64,000 nt of DNA from Flavobacterium terrigena (GCF_900108955.1 NZ_FNYA01000005.1:62001-126000); one strand, 5' to 3'. Counted from the stretch's first letter, positions 27,936-36,345 are shown. The notes: generated from the letters alone by a model not told the origin. Translations and numbers: made by a program.

Positions 27936-29033
27936 ATGAAAATTAAACCATTTTACAGCACTTTAGCAGTTATTTTGTTTGTAGCAACGAGTTTTGCACA
28001 AGAGAAAAAAAACTATATGGTTAACACAATAGCTTTCTATAATTTAGAAAACTTATTTGACACTATTAACGATCCAAAAATTAATGATGAGGATTTTATT
28101 TATACACCAGCAGACTATAAAGATAAATTACAAAAATTAGAAAGAGTAATTTCTCAAATTGGAGTAAGTGCAGAACAAAAAAATTCTCCAGTTGTATTAG
28201 GTGTTGCCGAAATTGAAAACAGACAAGTGTTAGAAGATTTATGCAAACAACCTTTATTAGCAGCAAAAGGGTATGCGATAATTCATTTTGATTCACCAGA
28301 CAAAAGAGGTATTGATACGGGTTTTTTATACCAAAAAGGGCATTTTACTCCAACAAGTTACAAAAACTATCCTTTAATTGTAACAGAAGATCTTACAGAC
28401 AAAAAAGCAAAAGACAAAGAAAAAATTGAAGACACAGATGATAATGTTGTGGACACAAAAACTAACAGAATTTACACACGTGATCAAATTTTGATGACTG
28501 GTATGTTAGATGGTGAAGAAATGCACTTTATTGTAAGTCACTGGCCATCACGTAGAGGTGGAGAAAAAAGAAGTAGTCCATTACGTGAAGCCGCTGCCGC
28601 TTTAAACAAAAAAATCATCGATTCATTACAAACAATCAACCCAAATGCAAAAATTTTTACAATGGGTGATTTGAATGACGGTCCTTTTAACAAAAGTGTA
28701 AAACAAGTTTTAGGCGCTAAAGGTGATGAAAAGGAAGTACAACCATTAGGCTTATACAATCCGGCTGAAAAATTAATGAACAAAGGAATTGGAACATTAG
28801 CATTCAGAGATTCTTGGGATTTTTTCGATCAAATTATTATTTCGGAATCTTTATTAAGTAAAAATAAATTATACGCAACTTGGAAATATTGGAAAGCAGG
28901 TGTTTTTAACGCACCTTTCATGATCCAACAAACTGGACAATATAAAGGTTATGCTTTAAGAAACGGAGCAACTGGCCCAGGGTATTCGGATCACTTCCCT
29001 TCTTACATTTACTTATTAAAAGAAAAAAAATAA
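27936..29033 (+). CDS. secreted endonuclease/exonuclease/phosphatase-family protein
   Basis: 365 residues from the ATG at 27936, which gives a clean signal peptide (MKIKPFYSTLAVILFVATSFA); the frame is open upstream to 27849. EEP-fold motifs are all visible: FYNLENLFDT, GVAEIENRQVLEDL with the catalytic Glu, HWPSRRGGE, FTMGDLNDGP with the Asp/Asn pair, and SDHFPS with the final Asp-His. It is therefore a likely metal-dependent nuclease or phosphodiesterase in the periplasm or outside the cell. It is divergent from the TonB receptor operon and is probably part of the same DNA/phosphate scavenging locus. Confidence 0.9.
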   Translation: MKIKPFYSTLAVILFVATSFAQEKKNYMVNTIAFYNLENLFDTINDPKINDEDFIYTPADYKDKLQKLERVISQIGVSAEQKNSPVVLGVAEIENRQVLEDLCKQPLLAAKGYAIIHFDSPDKRGIDTGFLYQKGHFTPTSYKNYPLIVTEDLTDKKAKDKEKIEDTDDNVVDTKTNRIYTRDQILMTGMLDGEEMHFIVSHWPSRRGGEKRSSPLREAAAALNKKIIDSLQTINPNAKIFTMGDLNDGPFNKSVKQVLGAKGDEKEVQPLGLYNPAEKLMNKGIGTLAFRDSWDFFDQIIISESLLSKNKLYATWKYWKAGVFNAPFMIQQTGQYKGYALRNGATGPGYSDHFPSYIYLLKEKK

Positions 29034-29052
29034 ATTCAAATTACTCATATAT

Positions 29053-29087
29053 AAAAACCGTCTCAACAAAATTGGGGCGGTTTTTTT
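29053..29087 (+). terminator. rho-independent terminator after the nuclease gene
   Basis: Stem ACCGTCTCAA with TTGGGGCGGT (two G-T pairs) followed by eight T. Confidence 0.85.
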
Positions 29088-29145
29088 ATTTTTTGTCTGT
29101 TTGAAAAAATCGGTGTAAATTCGTGAAACATAAAATTTCTACAAC

Positions 29146-29676
29146 ATGTCAATAGCCAAACCTTTCAACCTGAATAAATGGATAAAAGAAAATCGTTATC
29201 TTTTAGTTCCACCAGTTGCTAATAAAAACTTATATGTAGATTCTGGTGATTATATTGTTATGGTTGTGGCTGGACCAAATGCCCGAAAAGACTATCACTA
29301 CAACGAAACGGAAGAATTATTTTATCAGTTAGAAGGAGAAATTACGATTTACATTCAAGAAGACGGCAAAAAGAAAGCCATGAAATTATCTGCTGGCGAC
29401 ATGTTTTTATTACCTGGAAAAACGCCACATTCTCCAAATAGAACAGAAAATTCTATTGGATTAGTAATTGAAAGAAAAAGAACCGAAGGCAAAGATGGTT
29501 TACTATGGTTTTGCGACAATTGCAATCATAAGCTTCATGAAGTGTATTTCGGATTAAATGATATCGAAAAAGATTTTCTTCAACATTTCGAAGATTTCTA
29601 TTCTTCAGAAGAAAAAAGAACTTGTGATAAATGCGGGACAGTTATGGAAGTCAATCCGAATTTTATTAAGAAATAA
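29146..29676 (+). CDS. nbaC: 3-hydroxyanthranilate 3,4-dioxygenase
   Basis: 176 residues, the normal length of the bacterial enzyme. The cupin iron ligands are His51, Glu57 and His95, with substrate-binding Arg47 and Arg99. The second, rubredoxin-like metal site is complete: CDNC (123-126) and CDKC (160-163). The enzyme opens the ring of 3-hydroxyanthranilate to 2-amino-3-carboxymuconate semialdehyde in kynurenine/tryptophan catabolism. In this window it stands alone between terminators and the corA-like gene. The anthranilate operon at 1-5402 is the other kynurenine branch. Confidence 0.95.
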   Translation: MSIAKPFNLNKWIKENRYLLVPPVANKNLYVDSGDYIVMVVAGPNARKDYHYNETEELFYQLEGEITIYIQEDGKKKAMKLSAGDMFLLPGKTPHSPNRTENSIGLVIERKRTEGKDGLLWFCDNCNHKLHEVYFGLNDIEKDFLQHFEDFYSSEEKRTCDKCGTVMEVNPNFIKK

Positions 29677-29770
29677 TTGGGAATGTTTGTATTTAAAAGT
29701 TATACTTTCGCAAAAAATTAAATCATCCACATGGATACTTATTCGAGGAAAACAGAAATTTTAACCGAGT

Positions 29771-29793
29771 AGCATTTGTATAATACAAACGCT
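29771..29793. repeat. dyad upstream of the corA-like gene
   Basis: TTTGTAT-A-ATACAAA (29775-29789) is a perfect 7-1-7 dyad, extended to AGC/GCT with one A-C mismatch. It lies 23 bp before the CorA start and could be an operator or a leader hairpin. No T-tract. Confidence 0.4.
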
Positions 29794-29815
29794 ATCTCAA
29801 AACGCGCTTTGTATT

Positions 29816-30742
29816 ATGATAACTTTTTACAAAAACAACAACGGATTATTTCAAACAGATAATCAAGAAAAAAACTGCTGGACAAGTGTAGTTTGCCCAA
29901 CAAAAGAAGAAACCCAATATTTACTTGAAGAATTACAAATTCCCGAAGCGTTTTATAACGATATTGAAGATATTGACGAACGTCCACGTATTGAAATTGA
30001 AAACGGTTGGTGCTTAATCATTATCCGAATTCCATTTAAAAGTAATGACGAAAAATTACCTTTTAATACGGCGCCTTTAGGATTAATTTTTAAAGATGAT
30101 ACTTTCGTTTCACTTTGTTTTCAACAAACTGATATATTATCTGACTTTGTTATTTATTCACAACGTAAAAAAATAGCAATAAAAGATCATTTCGATTTAG
30201 TCCTGAAATTACTTTTATCATCAAGCGTTTGGTTTCAAAAATATTTAAAGCAAATTAATCAACGTATCAAACTTGCCGAGCAAAATTTAGAAAAATCAAT
30301 TAAAAACGAAGAACTACAAGCTTTATTACAAATTGAAAAATGTTTGGTTTTTTTCATCACTTCTTTAAAAGGAAACGATATTTTATTCCATAGAATGAGA
30401 AATTTAAAAAATCATAAAGACAGTTTTGATTTAGATTTACTTGAAGATGTAGAAATTGAACTACGTCAGGCGGAAGAAACCACCAATATTTACAGCAACA
30501 TTTTAACCGGAATGATGGATGCTTATGCTTCGGTAATTTCAAATAATTTGAATATTATTATGAAACGACTAACTTCAATTTCCATAATTTTAATGATTCC
30601 AACACTTGTAGCTAGTTTATATGGTATGAATGTGCCGAATAATCTTCAAGAAAACAAAAATGGTTTTTTAATTATTATAGTAATTTCAATAGTCATTTCT
30701 ATTCTTGGTGTTTTCTTTTTCAAGAAGAAAAAAATGTTTTAA
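29816..30742 (+). CDS. CorA family divalent-cation transporter
   Basis: 308 residues. A long cytoplasmic N-terminal domain with a coiled-coil stretch (KQINQRIKLAEQNLEKSI) precedes two C-terminal transmembrane helices. The first ends with the family signature YGMN (residues about 276-279), followed by VPNN, then a second helix and a short lysine-rich tail. CorA proteins are pentameric channels for Mg2+ and sometimes Co2+ or Ni2+. Start at ATG 29816. The 140-bp gap upstream holds only a dyad. Confidence 0.92.
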   Translation: MITFYKNNNGLFQTDNQEKNCWTSVVCPTKEETQYLLEELQIPEAFYNDIEDIDERPRIEIENGWCLIIIRIPFKSNDEKLPFNTAPLGLIFKDDTFVSLCFQQTDILSDFVIYSQRKKIAIKDHFDLVLKLLLSSSVWFQKYLKQINQRIKLAEQNLEKSIKNEELQALLQIEKCLVFFITSLKGNDILFHRMRNLKNHKDSFDLDLLEDVEIELRQAEETTNIYSNILTGMMDAYASVISNNLNIIMKRLTSISIILMIPTLVASLYGMNVPNNLQENKNGFLIIIVISIVISILGVFFFKKKKMF

Positions 30743-30819
30743 TACATTGAACTTAATTATATAAAGTAAAAAATATTACCTTTGCATAAAAATAACAAAA
30801 ACACATAATAAAGTTACAT

Positions 30820-32373
30820 ATGTCAACAATAGCATCACAATTCGGAATGCAAGAAGCATTGCAAGCATTAGGAATTAAAGAAGTAAACGATGGAACTTCT
30901 ACAGGTTCAAACAGTTTTTCTTCAGGAGAAATAATCGAAAGTTATTCACCAGTTGATGGTCAATTAATCGGTAAAGTAAAAACAACAACTGCAGCAGACT
31001 ACGAAAAAGTAATGCAAAGTGCAACGGAAGCATTCAAAATGTTTCGCGCTATGCCAGCACCTCAACGTGGAGAAATTGTTCGTCAGTTTGGAAATAAATT
31101 AAGAGAATTAAAAGAACCTCTTGGAAAATTAGTTTCTTACGAAATGGGGAAATCTTTACAAGAAGGTTATGGTGAAGTTCAAGAAATGATTGATATTTGC
31201 GATTTCGCAGTAGGTTTATCACGTCAATTGAACGGACAAACTATTCCATCTGAACGTCCTGGTCACGTAATGAGAGAACAATGGCATTCAATTGGTGTTG
31301 TTGGTATTATTTCTGCATTCAACTTTCCAGTAGCCGTTTGGGCTTGGAATACTGCATTAGCATGGATTTGTGGAGACGTTTGTGTATGGAAAGGTTCTGA
31401 AAAAGCGCCAATTTGTACTATCGCTTGCCAGAATATTATTGCTGATGTATTAAAAGCAAATAATTTACCAGAAGGAATTTCTTGTATTATTAATGGAGAT
31501 TACAAAGTAGGTGAAATGATGACTACAGATGTTAGAATTCCATTGGTATCTGCAACAGGTTCAACAAGAATGGGAAGAATTGTTGGCGCAACTGTAGCAC
31601 AACGTTTCGGAAAATCATTATTAGAATTAGGTGGAAACAACGCAATCATTATCACTCCAACTGCTGATTTAAAAGTAGTAGTTCCTGGAGCGGTTTTCGG
31701 AGCGGTTGGAACAGCTGGACAAAGATGTACGTCTACTCGTAGATTAATCATTCATGAATCAGTTTACGATAAAGTAAGAGACGCAATTGTTGGTGCTTAC
31801 GGACAATTAACGATTGGAAATCCATTAGATCAAAAAAATCATATCGGTCCACTTATCGATACTGATGCGGTAAACACTTATTTAGCAGCAATTGAAAAAG
31901 CTAAAGCTGAAGGTGGAAAAGTATTAGTTGAAGGTGGTGTTTTATCTGGAGAAGGTTACGAATCTGGATGTTACGTGAAACCAGCTATTATTGAAGCGGA
32001 AAATCATTTCGAAATTGTTCAACATGAAACTTTTGCTCCAATTTTATATTTAATGAAATATGAAGGTGAAGTAGAAAACGCGATTGACAAACAAAATGGT
32101 GTTGCTCAAGGATTATCTTCTGCAATTATGACAAACAGCATGAAAGAAGCAGAAAAATTCTTATCATTCGCAGGTTCTGACTGTGGAATTGCTAACGTAA
32201 ACATCGGAACTTCTGGTGCGGAAATTGGTGGTGCTTTCGGTGGAGAAAAAGAAACTGGTGGTGGAAGAGAATCTGGTTCAGATGCTTGGAAAGTATACAT
32301 GAGAAGACAAACAAACACAGTAAACTACTCTGATCAATTGCCTTTAGCACAAGGAATTAAATTTGATCTTTAA
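30820..32373 (+). CDS. amaB: aldehyde dehydrogenase, antiquitin type (L-aminoadipate-semialdehyde dehydrogenase)
   Basis: 517 residues, ALDH superfamily. Key parts are ISAFNFPVAVWAWNTALA, the nucleotide-binding VSATGSTRMG, the general base in LLELGGNNA and the catalytic cysteine in GTAGQRCTSTRR. LELGGNNAIII together with FNFPVAVWAWN is the ALDH7/antiquitin pattern, so the substrate is probably alpha-aminoadipate semialdehyde (piperideine-6-carboxylate) in lysine catabolism. I considered the 2-aminomuconate semialdehyde enzyme of the kynurenine pathway, but sequence favours ALDH7. Good promoter spacing; terminator at 32423. Confidence 0.88.
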   Translation: MSTIASQFGMQEALQALGIKEVNDGTSTGSNSFSSGEIIESYSPVDGQLIGKVKTTTAADYEKVMQSATEAFKMFRAMPAPQRGEIVRQFGNKLRELKEPLGKLVSYEMGKSLQEGYGEVQEMIDICDFAVGLSRQLNGQTIPSERPGHVMREQWHSIGVVGIISAFNFPVAVWAWNTALAWICGDVCVWKGSEKAPICTIACQNIIADVLKANNLPEGISCIINGDYKVGEMMTTDVRIPLVSATGSTRMGRIVGATVAQRFGKSLLELGGNNAIIITPTADLKVVVPGAVFGAVGTAGQRCTSTRRLIIHESVYDKVRDAIVGAYGQLTIGNPLDQKNHIGPLIDTDAVNTYLAAIEKAKAEGGKVLVEGGVLSGEGYESGCYVKPAIIEAENHFEIVQHETFAPILYLMKYEGEVENAIDKQNGVAQGLSSAIMTNSMKEAEKFLSFAGSDCGIANVNIGTSGAEIGGAFGGEKETGGGRESGSDAWKVYMRRQTNTVNYSDQLPLAQGIKFDL

Positions 32374-32422
32374 TTTAGTGAATAGTAAAAAGTGATTAGT
32401 GAATAGTCGCTTTTAAACATAG

Positions 32423-32456
32423 AAAAACCCTGCAAATTATATTTGCAGGGTTTTTT
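32423..32456. terminator. terminator after the ALDH gene
   Basis: ACCCTGCAAAT/ATTTGCAGGGT stem with a 3-nt loop, flanked by A and T runs, so it can act on both strands. Confidence 0.88.
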
Positions 32457-32470
32457 GTTTGTATTTAGAT

Positions 32471-32605
32471 TTATTTCCTATCTAAGTATTTCATTAGTTT
32501 TTTATACAATTTAATGATAAAATAAATAGCTCCAATTACTAAAACAAACAACAATGTTTGCATAATGAACAGTCCAAAACTAAATTCATTAACGATTTTT
32601 CCCAT
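32471..32605 (-). CDS. 44-residue single-helix membrane protein
   Basis: Small ORF with ATG at 32605 and TAA at 32471. One hydrophobic helix (about residues 10-33, LFIMQTLLFVLVIGAIYFII) is followed by a lysine-rich tail (KLYKKLMKYLDRK), the pattern of a small inner-membrane protein with its C-terminus inside. It lies 8 bp after the lipoprotein gene at 32614 on the same strand. No family is recognised, and expression is unproven. Confidence 0.55.
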   Translation of the reverse strand: MGKIVNEFSFGLFIMQTLLFVLVIGAIYFIIKLYKKLMKYLDRK

Positions 32606-32613
32606 AAAATAAA

Positions 32614-32988
32614 TTACTCTTGTTTTGTAACACTAGTCTTAGTTATTTCATCATCTTTTACATAAATGATTTCGTTACTATTACTGACATAGCTCCAATC
32701 ATAAACACAATATGCAACATTATGTTCTTTATTATCTTTATATATTTTCATAAAATATTGCCCTTCTCCGTTATCAACTGGATCAATACATGGAAGTATA
32801 AATTTTAATTCTTTATTTGGAAGAATTTTGTCATTAATACTAATTTTTTCTTTCACACCATCAATAACAACTATAGAATCTATTGAAACAGTTGCCTTAT
32901 TAATGATGGTTATCTCTTTGTTTGTTATTTTCTCTTGACAAAAAACAAACAATGGTATTAGTGCGAAAAATTTAATTGATTTTTTCAT
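32614..32988 (-). CDS. small lipoprotein, candidate immunity protein
   Basis: 124 residues. The start FFALIPLFVFCQEK is a lipoprotein-like signal with Cys17. The mature domain is beta-rich (ITIINKATVSIDSIVVIDG; ILPNKELKFILP) and ends with an acidic tail. No family that I recognise. It is the third of three small/medium minus-strand genes behind the toxin-like metalloprotease gene; lipoproteins in that position are often periplasmic immunity proteins. That role is inferred only from order and localisation. Confidence 0.65.
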   Translation of the reverse strand: MKKSIKFFALIPLFVFCQEKITNKEITIINKATVSIDSIVVIDGVKEKISINDKILPNKELKFILPCIDPVDNGEGQYFMKIYKDNKEHNVAYCVYDWSYVSNSNEIIYVKDDEITKTSVTKQE

Positions 32989-33043
32989 TATTGATTGGTT
33001 GGTAATTTCTTAAATCCCAAAGATTACTTTTAATTTTCCTTTA

Positions 33044-33505
33044 TTACTTTAAACTATCAGTTGGAATTTCAAAAGTATCCCAATTCATATATTTAGGATA
33101 TTTTGCTTTCATTATAGACCAATATAAATAATAAGGCTTACTTTCTCCTCTTTTTGTTTGTAAATATTCATTTTTTAGAACTTTATAACTTTTATTATCA
33201 AATGTTGTACAATAATCAATACCAGATTTATAATTTACTAAAACAACTTGAATTTTATCACTCTCTTCTAATATAAATAAAGAATAAAAACTTTCGTCTT
33301 TCTCTAACAACAATTTTTTAGTTGACAATAGCTTAAAAAAATTATTACTTTTTAATTTTTCATTATTGTTTGTTTTATGAATAATTAAAGGCGTTTTCAA
33401 TTTATTTATTTTTATGGATTTCATCACCAAATCATTATAATTTATTTTATGATGATTACATGAAAACATAATTAAAATGACTAAGGTAGCTACTAAATAT
33501 TTCAT
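33044..33505 (-). CDS. small lipoprotein, candidate immunity protein
   Basis: 153 residues. Lipoprotein signal VILIMFSCNHH with Cys16. The mature domain is Lys/Asn-rich with alternating strands (FYSLFILEESDKIQVVLVNY) and ends YPKYMNWDTFEIPTDSLK. Not a recognised family. It starts only 5 bp after the stop of the metalloprotease-like gene on the same strand, so the two are co-transcribed. Immunity to that protein is the simplest guess. Confidence 0.65.
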   Translation of the reverse strand: MKYLVATLVILIMFSCNHHKINYNDLVMKSIKINKLKTPLIIHKTNNNEKLKSNNFFKLLSTKKLLLEKDESFYSLFILEESDKIQVVLVNYKSGIDYCTTFDNKSYKVLKNEYLQTKRGESKPYYLYWSIMKAKYPKYMNWDTFEIPTDSLK

Positions 33506-33510
33506 AATAA

Positions 33511-34836
33511 TTATTTAAATTGAGTATAAAAATGACCAGCGTTTGATTTTGTAATTAAAACACCAAAAGATCCAATTTCAAACATGTTCCCCATTTCATT
33601 ACCATTTGTATCAAAATCTGTAAGGTGATTTCCATAATGAACAAATTCATGTAGAATTGTTATAGCCATTAGAAAACCAGTAGCTTGAACTGTACTATCT
33701 AATTGAGCAACTTCCATTCCTAAAGCAAAATTTGCATTAATATTGATTATATTCGGAGTGTCATGATCAAAATTTCCATAATTAGGTCCGGATGGACCTG
33801 TTAAATTTGGTACAAATTTAATTAATGGACCTTGTCCAAAAGTCAATTTTTCTAGTACTTGGTTTTGAGTTAAACCTGAATATAATATAAGTTTATTGAG
33901 AATTATCGGGTTATTTTGTACGTTTGACTTAAGATTTTTTAACATTTTTGTAAACTCTGGATACTTTATTTGATCACTTTTCCGCATTTTAAAATTTGGA
34001 GATGCTATAACATAGTCATCCATACTTAAAGGATTTAAGTATGCTTCATTCATGAATTCGTTAACAAAATTCCTACTTGTTGTATTATATCCATTTTGAT
34101 TTAAATAATAAACAATATTCGCTTGAAGATCTTCAAGTTGATTATAAAACCATTCTTGAATATTGAATAACAAACTTGAAAAAAACAAATTATACGGACT
34201 CGGGCTTCCTGCTCCGCCGCCTCCAGTTGGTGAGGTTACAACTCCAGTACCTAAATCACCTCCGCCTCCACCATCATCACATGGAACAGAAATTATTGCT
34301 GAAACAAATGAACCTGACTGTGCTTGTTGACCAATTGGTAATTTACAACCGCTATCACCATATGCATGCAAACCAGTAGCACATGGATGTTCTTCAAAAA
34401 CAAAAACATTATCATAACAACTTTCTCCATCATATTTACCCATAACATCAGTAATTAAATTTGGGTCGTCAATGTTTATAACATTTAGTTTACCATTAAC
34501 ATCAACAGCTGTACCAGAAAGTAAAGCCGTTTTTTCACTTTCCGTTAAAGTATATTGTAATAATTTTGCTGTATATGTACTATCAACTTGTTGTGTAATT
34601 AATAAATTTTCAAACAATCCATTATCAATGGTTCTGTTTACTTTAAATGTAAAAGTTTTTATATTATTAATTTCCAACATTTTTACATCATTTGCTTCAA
34701 CTGAAAAATCGTAAATACTACTCACTTCTGTTCTTTCTGTTGTTTTAAATTTTGTAAACGCCTTAAAACCCTCAACTTTTTTCAAAACCTTTTCGTGTTT
34801 TTTTATCGTTCTAGAATTTAAAGTCGTCAATTTCAT
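33511..34836 (-). pseudogene. toxin-like HExxH metalloprotease lipoprotein, body separated from its signal by an in-frame stop
   Basis: 441 codons from an internal ATG. The N-terminal part (MKLTTLNSRTIKKHEKV, then DVKMLEINNIKTFTFKVNR) resembles the start of a large Flavobacteriaceae lipoprotein family with variable C-termini. A Gly/Ser/Pro linker (about 186-215) precedes a C-terminal domain with zinc motif HEFVH (396-400) and a later Glu in NEMGNMFEIG. The frame continues upstream without shift to a lipoprotein signal (34953-34855), interrupted only by TAA at 34857-34855. Read intact, this is one secreted lipoprotein of about 480 residues. As it stands, either the gene is dead or the body is made in the cytosol. 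Two small lipoproteins follow. The promoter carries the shared dyad. Confidence 0.75.
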
Positions 34837-34854
34837 GGAACTTGCTTCTTTTTT

Positions 34855-34953
34855 TTATGATAAATCATCATAATTATCTTTACTACAACTCACTATTGAA
34901 AGAATTGCAAATAAAAACAATAATGGTTTAATTTTTCTTAGGTTGTTTTTCAT
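34855..34953 (-). CDS. 32-residue lipoprotein peptide (5' fragment of the broken gene)
   Basis: ATG at 34953, TAA at 34857-34855. The product has a basic start (MKNNLRKIKP), a hydrophobic core and lipobox SIVSC (Cys23), leaving a mature lipopeptide of ten residues, CSKDNYDDLS. It is in the same frame as the 441-codon ORF that starts 18 bp further on. Most likely the N-terminus of that protein cut off by a nonsense mutation; a separate lipopeptide product is possible. It is the first translated unit after the dyad promoter at 34991-35036. Confidence 0.65.
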   Translation of the reverse strand: MKNNLRKIKPLLFLFAILSIVSCSKDNYDDLS

Positions 34954-34990
34954 AAATTTTGTTTAAAACTAGTAATACTTTAATAATTCG

Positions 34991-35036
34991 CAAACTTAAC
35001 TGAATGAAAAGACTAAACTTTACGGCTTTGCCATAA
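34991..35036 (-). promoter_or_regulatory. shared-regulon promoter of the toxin-like lipoprotein gene
   Basis: On the minus strand the dyad TTATG-N7-CGTAA (35036-35020, inner sequence GCAAAGC) is followed 21 bp later by the perfect -7 box TAAGTTTG (34998-34991). The geometry is identical to the sRNA promoters. The AT-rich box TTTTAACAT seen upstream of most other copies is not conserved here. The PhnA terminator abuts it on the upstream side. Confidence 0.75.
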
Positions 35037-35044
35037 AAAAACAC

Positions 35045-35082
35045 AAAAAAATCCTGTCGGGTTTTAAAAACCTAACAGGATT
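35045..35082 (-). terminator. rho-independent terminator after the phnA-like gene
   Basis: AATCCTGT/ACAGGATT stem with an inner GGTTTT/AAAACC pairing, then seven T on the minus strand. It insulates the toxin-like gene from readthrough. Confidence 0.85.
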
Positions 35083-35107
35083 AATTTATTTTCAGAATCT
35101 GAAACAA

Positions 35108-35123
35108 TCCCGAAGTTTCGGGA
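35108..35123. repeat. short perfect palindrome
   Basis: TCCCGAA-GT-TTCGGGA between the PhnA stop and its terminator. It resembles short dispersed palindromes of flavobacteria. No function assigned. Confidence 0.4.
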
Positions 35124-35139
35124 CAGATTGACAAAACTC

Positions 35140-35715
35140 TTACTTTGTTTTCTTCACGTATTGCGTTAAAATAACAATATGTTGATTTTCTACTCTACCT
35201 TCAATTTGATTAGCATTGTCCCAAACCAATTTAATATTGTGAACGGCAGCACCACGTTTTGCGGTGAAAGTCGCACCTTTTACATCTAAATCTTTAATTA
35301 AAACAACAGAATCACCATCTAATAAAATATTTCCGTTAGAATCTTTATGGATAATTTTTCCATCTTCGTCTTCATCTTCACCTGTGGCTTTTGCCCATTC
35401 TAACGCATCTTCATCTAAATACATCATTTCTAATAAATCATGATTTTTTAAACGAGCCAACATTCTCCAAGAAACAATTTGTACAGGTAAATTTTCATTC
35501 CACATACTATCTGATAAACCTCTCCAATCGTTGGCGTTCATCAAATCTTTGTTTTCAATTTGATCTCTTAATGATTTCGTAATTAAAATACAGTTTTCAG
35601 GAATCGCATCTGTTTTAGGTTCTACGATGTAAACCACTAAGTTTTCATCGCTTCCGCTAATTTCGCAAACCGAACCACTTCTGTCTTTTAATCTTTTTTC
35701 AGTAACTATACTCAT
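35140..35715 (-). CDS. PhnA (YjdM) family protein
   Basis: 191 residues from the ATG at 35715 (MSIVTEKRLKDRSGS); an upstream ATG at 35805 would start inside the previous gene. The C-terminal domain has KDSNGNILLDGDSVVLIKDLDVKG and KRGAAVHNIKLV, the diagnostic PhnA/YjdM block. The N-terminal half (VCEISGSDENLVVYIV; ANDWRGLSDSMWNENLPVQ) matches the larger Bacteroidota form. The name is historical: no phosphonate genes are near. It starts 4 bp after the preceding gene's stop, so the two form an operon. Confidence 0.88.
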   Translation of the reverse strand: MSIVTEKRLKDRSGSVCEISGSDENLVVYIVEPKTDAIPENCILITKSLRDQIENKDLMNANDWRGLSDSMWNENLPVQIVSWRMLARLKNHDLLEMMYLDEDALEWAKATGEDEDEDGKIIHKDSNGNILLDGDSVVLIKDLDVKGATFTAKRGAAVHNIKLVWDNANQIEGRVENQHIVILTQYVKKTK

Positions 35716-35719
35716 ATTG

Positions 35720-36244
35720 CTATAAATTAAAAGATGCTCCAATTTGAAAAACAAATTGATTATTATAATGTCCGAAAGTACCTGGAGTTGAATCATATTC
35801 AGCAATTGGTAAACTCATTTCAGAATACACGCCAAAACCATCAGTAAAGAAATATCTAAAACCTAAATGACCACCGAAATTTCTTGTTCCAATGTTTAAA
35901 CCTGGATAAATATCCATATTGTCTTCCAAACCGATAACGCTACCCAAATTAGCATTAAAACGAGCTTTTACATCTACTCTGTCTTGAAATTTTGGTTTAA
36001 CACTTTCTGGCAAAAGTGTAGTTCCATTTATTTGGACACCGTTATCTGCACTTAACATATAACTTGCTGAAAAACCGAACGACATATTTTCACCAATTCC
36101 GTAATCATTAGTTAAAGCGATACCTGTTCCACCGTTTTGAATGGTAGCACCAATTTGTAATTTTAAGTCTTCTTTTCCTTTATATGCTTGTGCATTAGCT
36201 AAAAACCCCATTCCTAGGCATACGATAAATACTATTCTTCTCAT
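35720..36244 (-). CDS. small outer-membrane beta-barrel-like protein
   Basis: 174 residues. Signal peptide (MRRIVFIVCLGMGFLANAQA), then amphipathic beta strands with alternating hydrophobic and aromatic residues (LKLQIGATIQNGGTGIALTNDYG; GLNIGTRNFGGHLGFRYFF) and a typical C-terminus FQIGASFNL ending in a hydrophobic residue. An 8-10 strand barrel in the outer membrane is likely. Same operon as the PhnA-like gene, divergent from the small lipoprotein at 36412. Confidence 0.75.
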   Translation of the reverse strand: MRRIVFIVCLGMGFLANAQAYKGKEDLKLQIGATIQNGGTGIALTNDYGIGENMSFGFSASYMLSADNGVQINGTTLLPESVKPKFQDRVDVKARFNANLGSVIGLEDNMDIYPGLNIGTRNFGGHLGFRYFFTDGFGVYSEMSLPIAEYDSTPGTFGHYNNQFVFQIGASFNL

Positions 36245-36292
36245 TTTTACGTTATTAAATTATTCAGCAAAAGTAATAAAATTTAACATTTT

Positions 36293-36338
36293 TTACGGAT
36301 ATGCCGTAATAAAAATAACCGATGTGTCAATAATTTTA
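36293..36338 (+). promoter_or_regulatory. shared-regulon promoter upstream of lipoprotein-kinase genes
   Basis: Dyad TTACG-N7-CGTAA at 36293-36309 (inner GATATGC), preceded by TTTAACAT, and -7 box TAATTTTA at 36331-36338, exactly 21 bp downstream of the dyad. Start predicted near 36345. It places the lipoprotein, and possibly the kinase and regulator behind it, under the regulon itself, giving feedback. Confidence 0.75.
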
Positions 36339-36345
36339 CACTTGT

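Noticed and set aside
29771..29793. Dyad before the corA-like gene as a regulon operator
   Set aside because: It has no TTACG/CGTAA half-sites and no -7 box at 21 bp; it is kept only as an unassigned repeat.
30820..32373. Aldehyde dehydrogenase as the 2-aminomuconate semialdehyde enzyme of the kynurenine pathway
   Set aside because: Its sequence signature fits ALDH7/antiquitin; closeness to nbaC alone is not enough.
35140..35715. PhnA-like gene as evidence of phosphonate use
   Set aside because: The family name is historical, and no C-P lyase or phosphonate transport genes are present.
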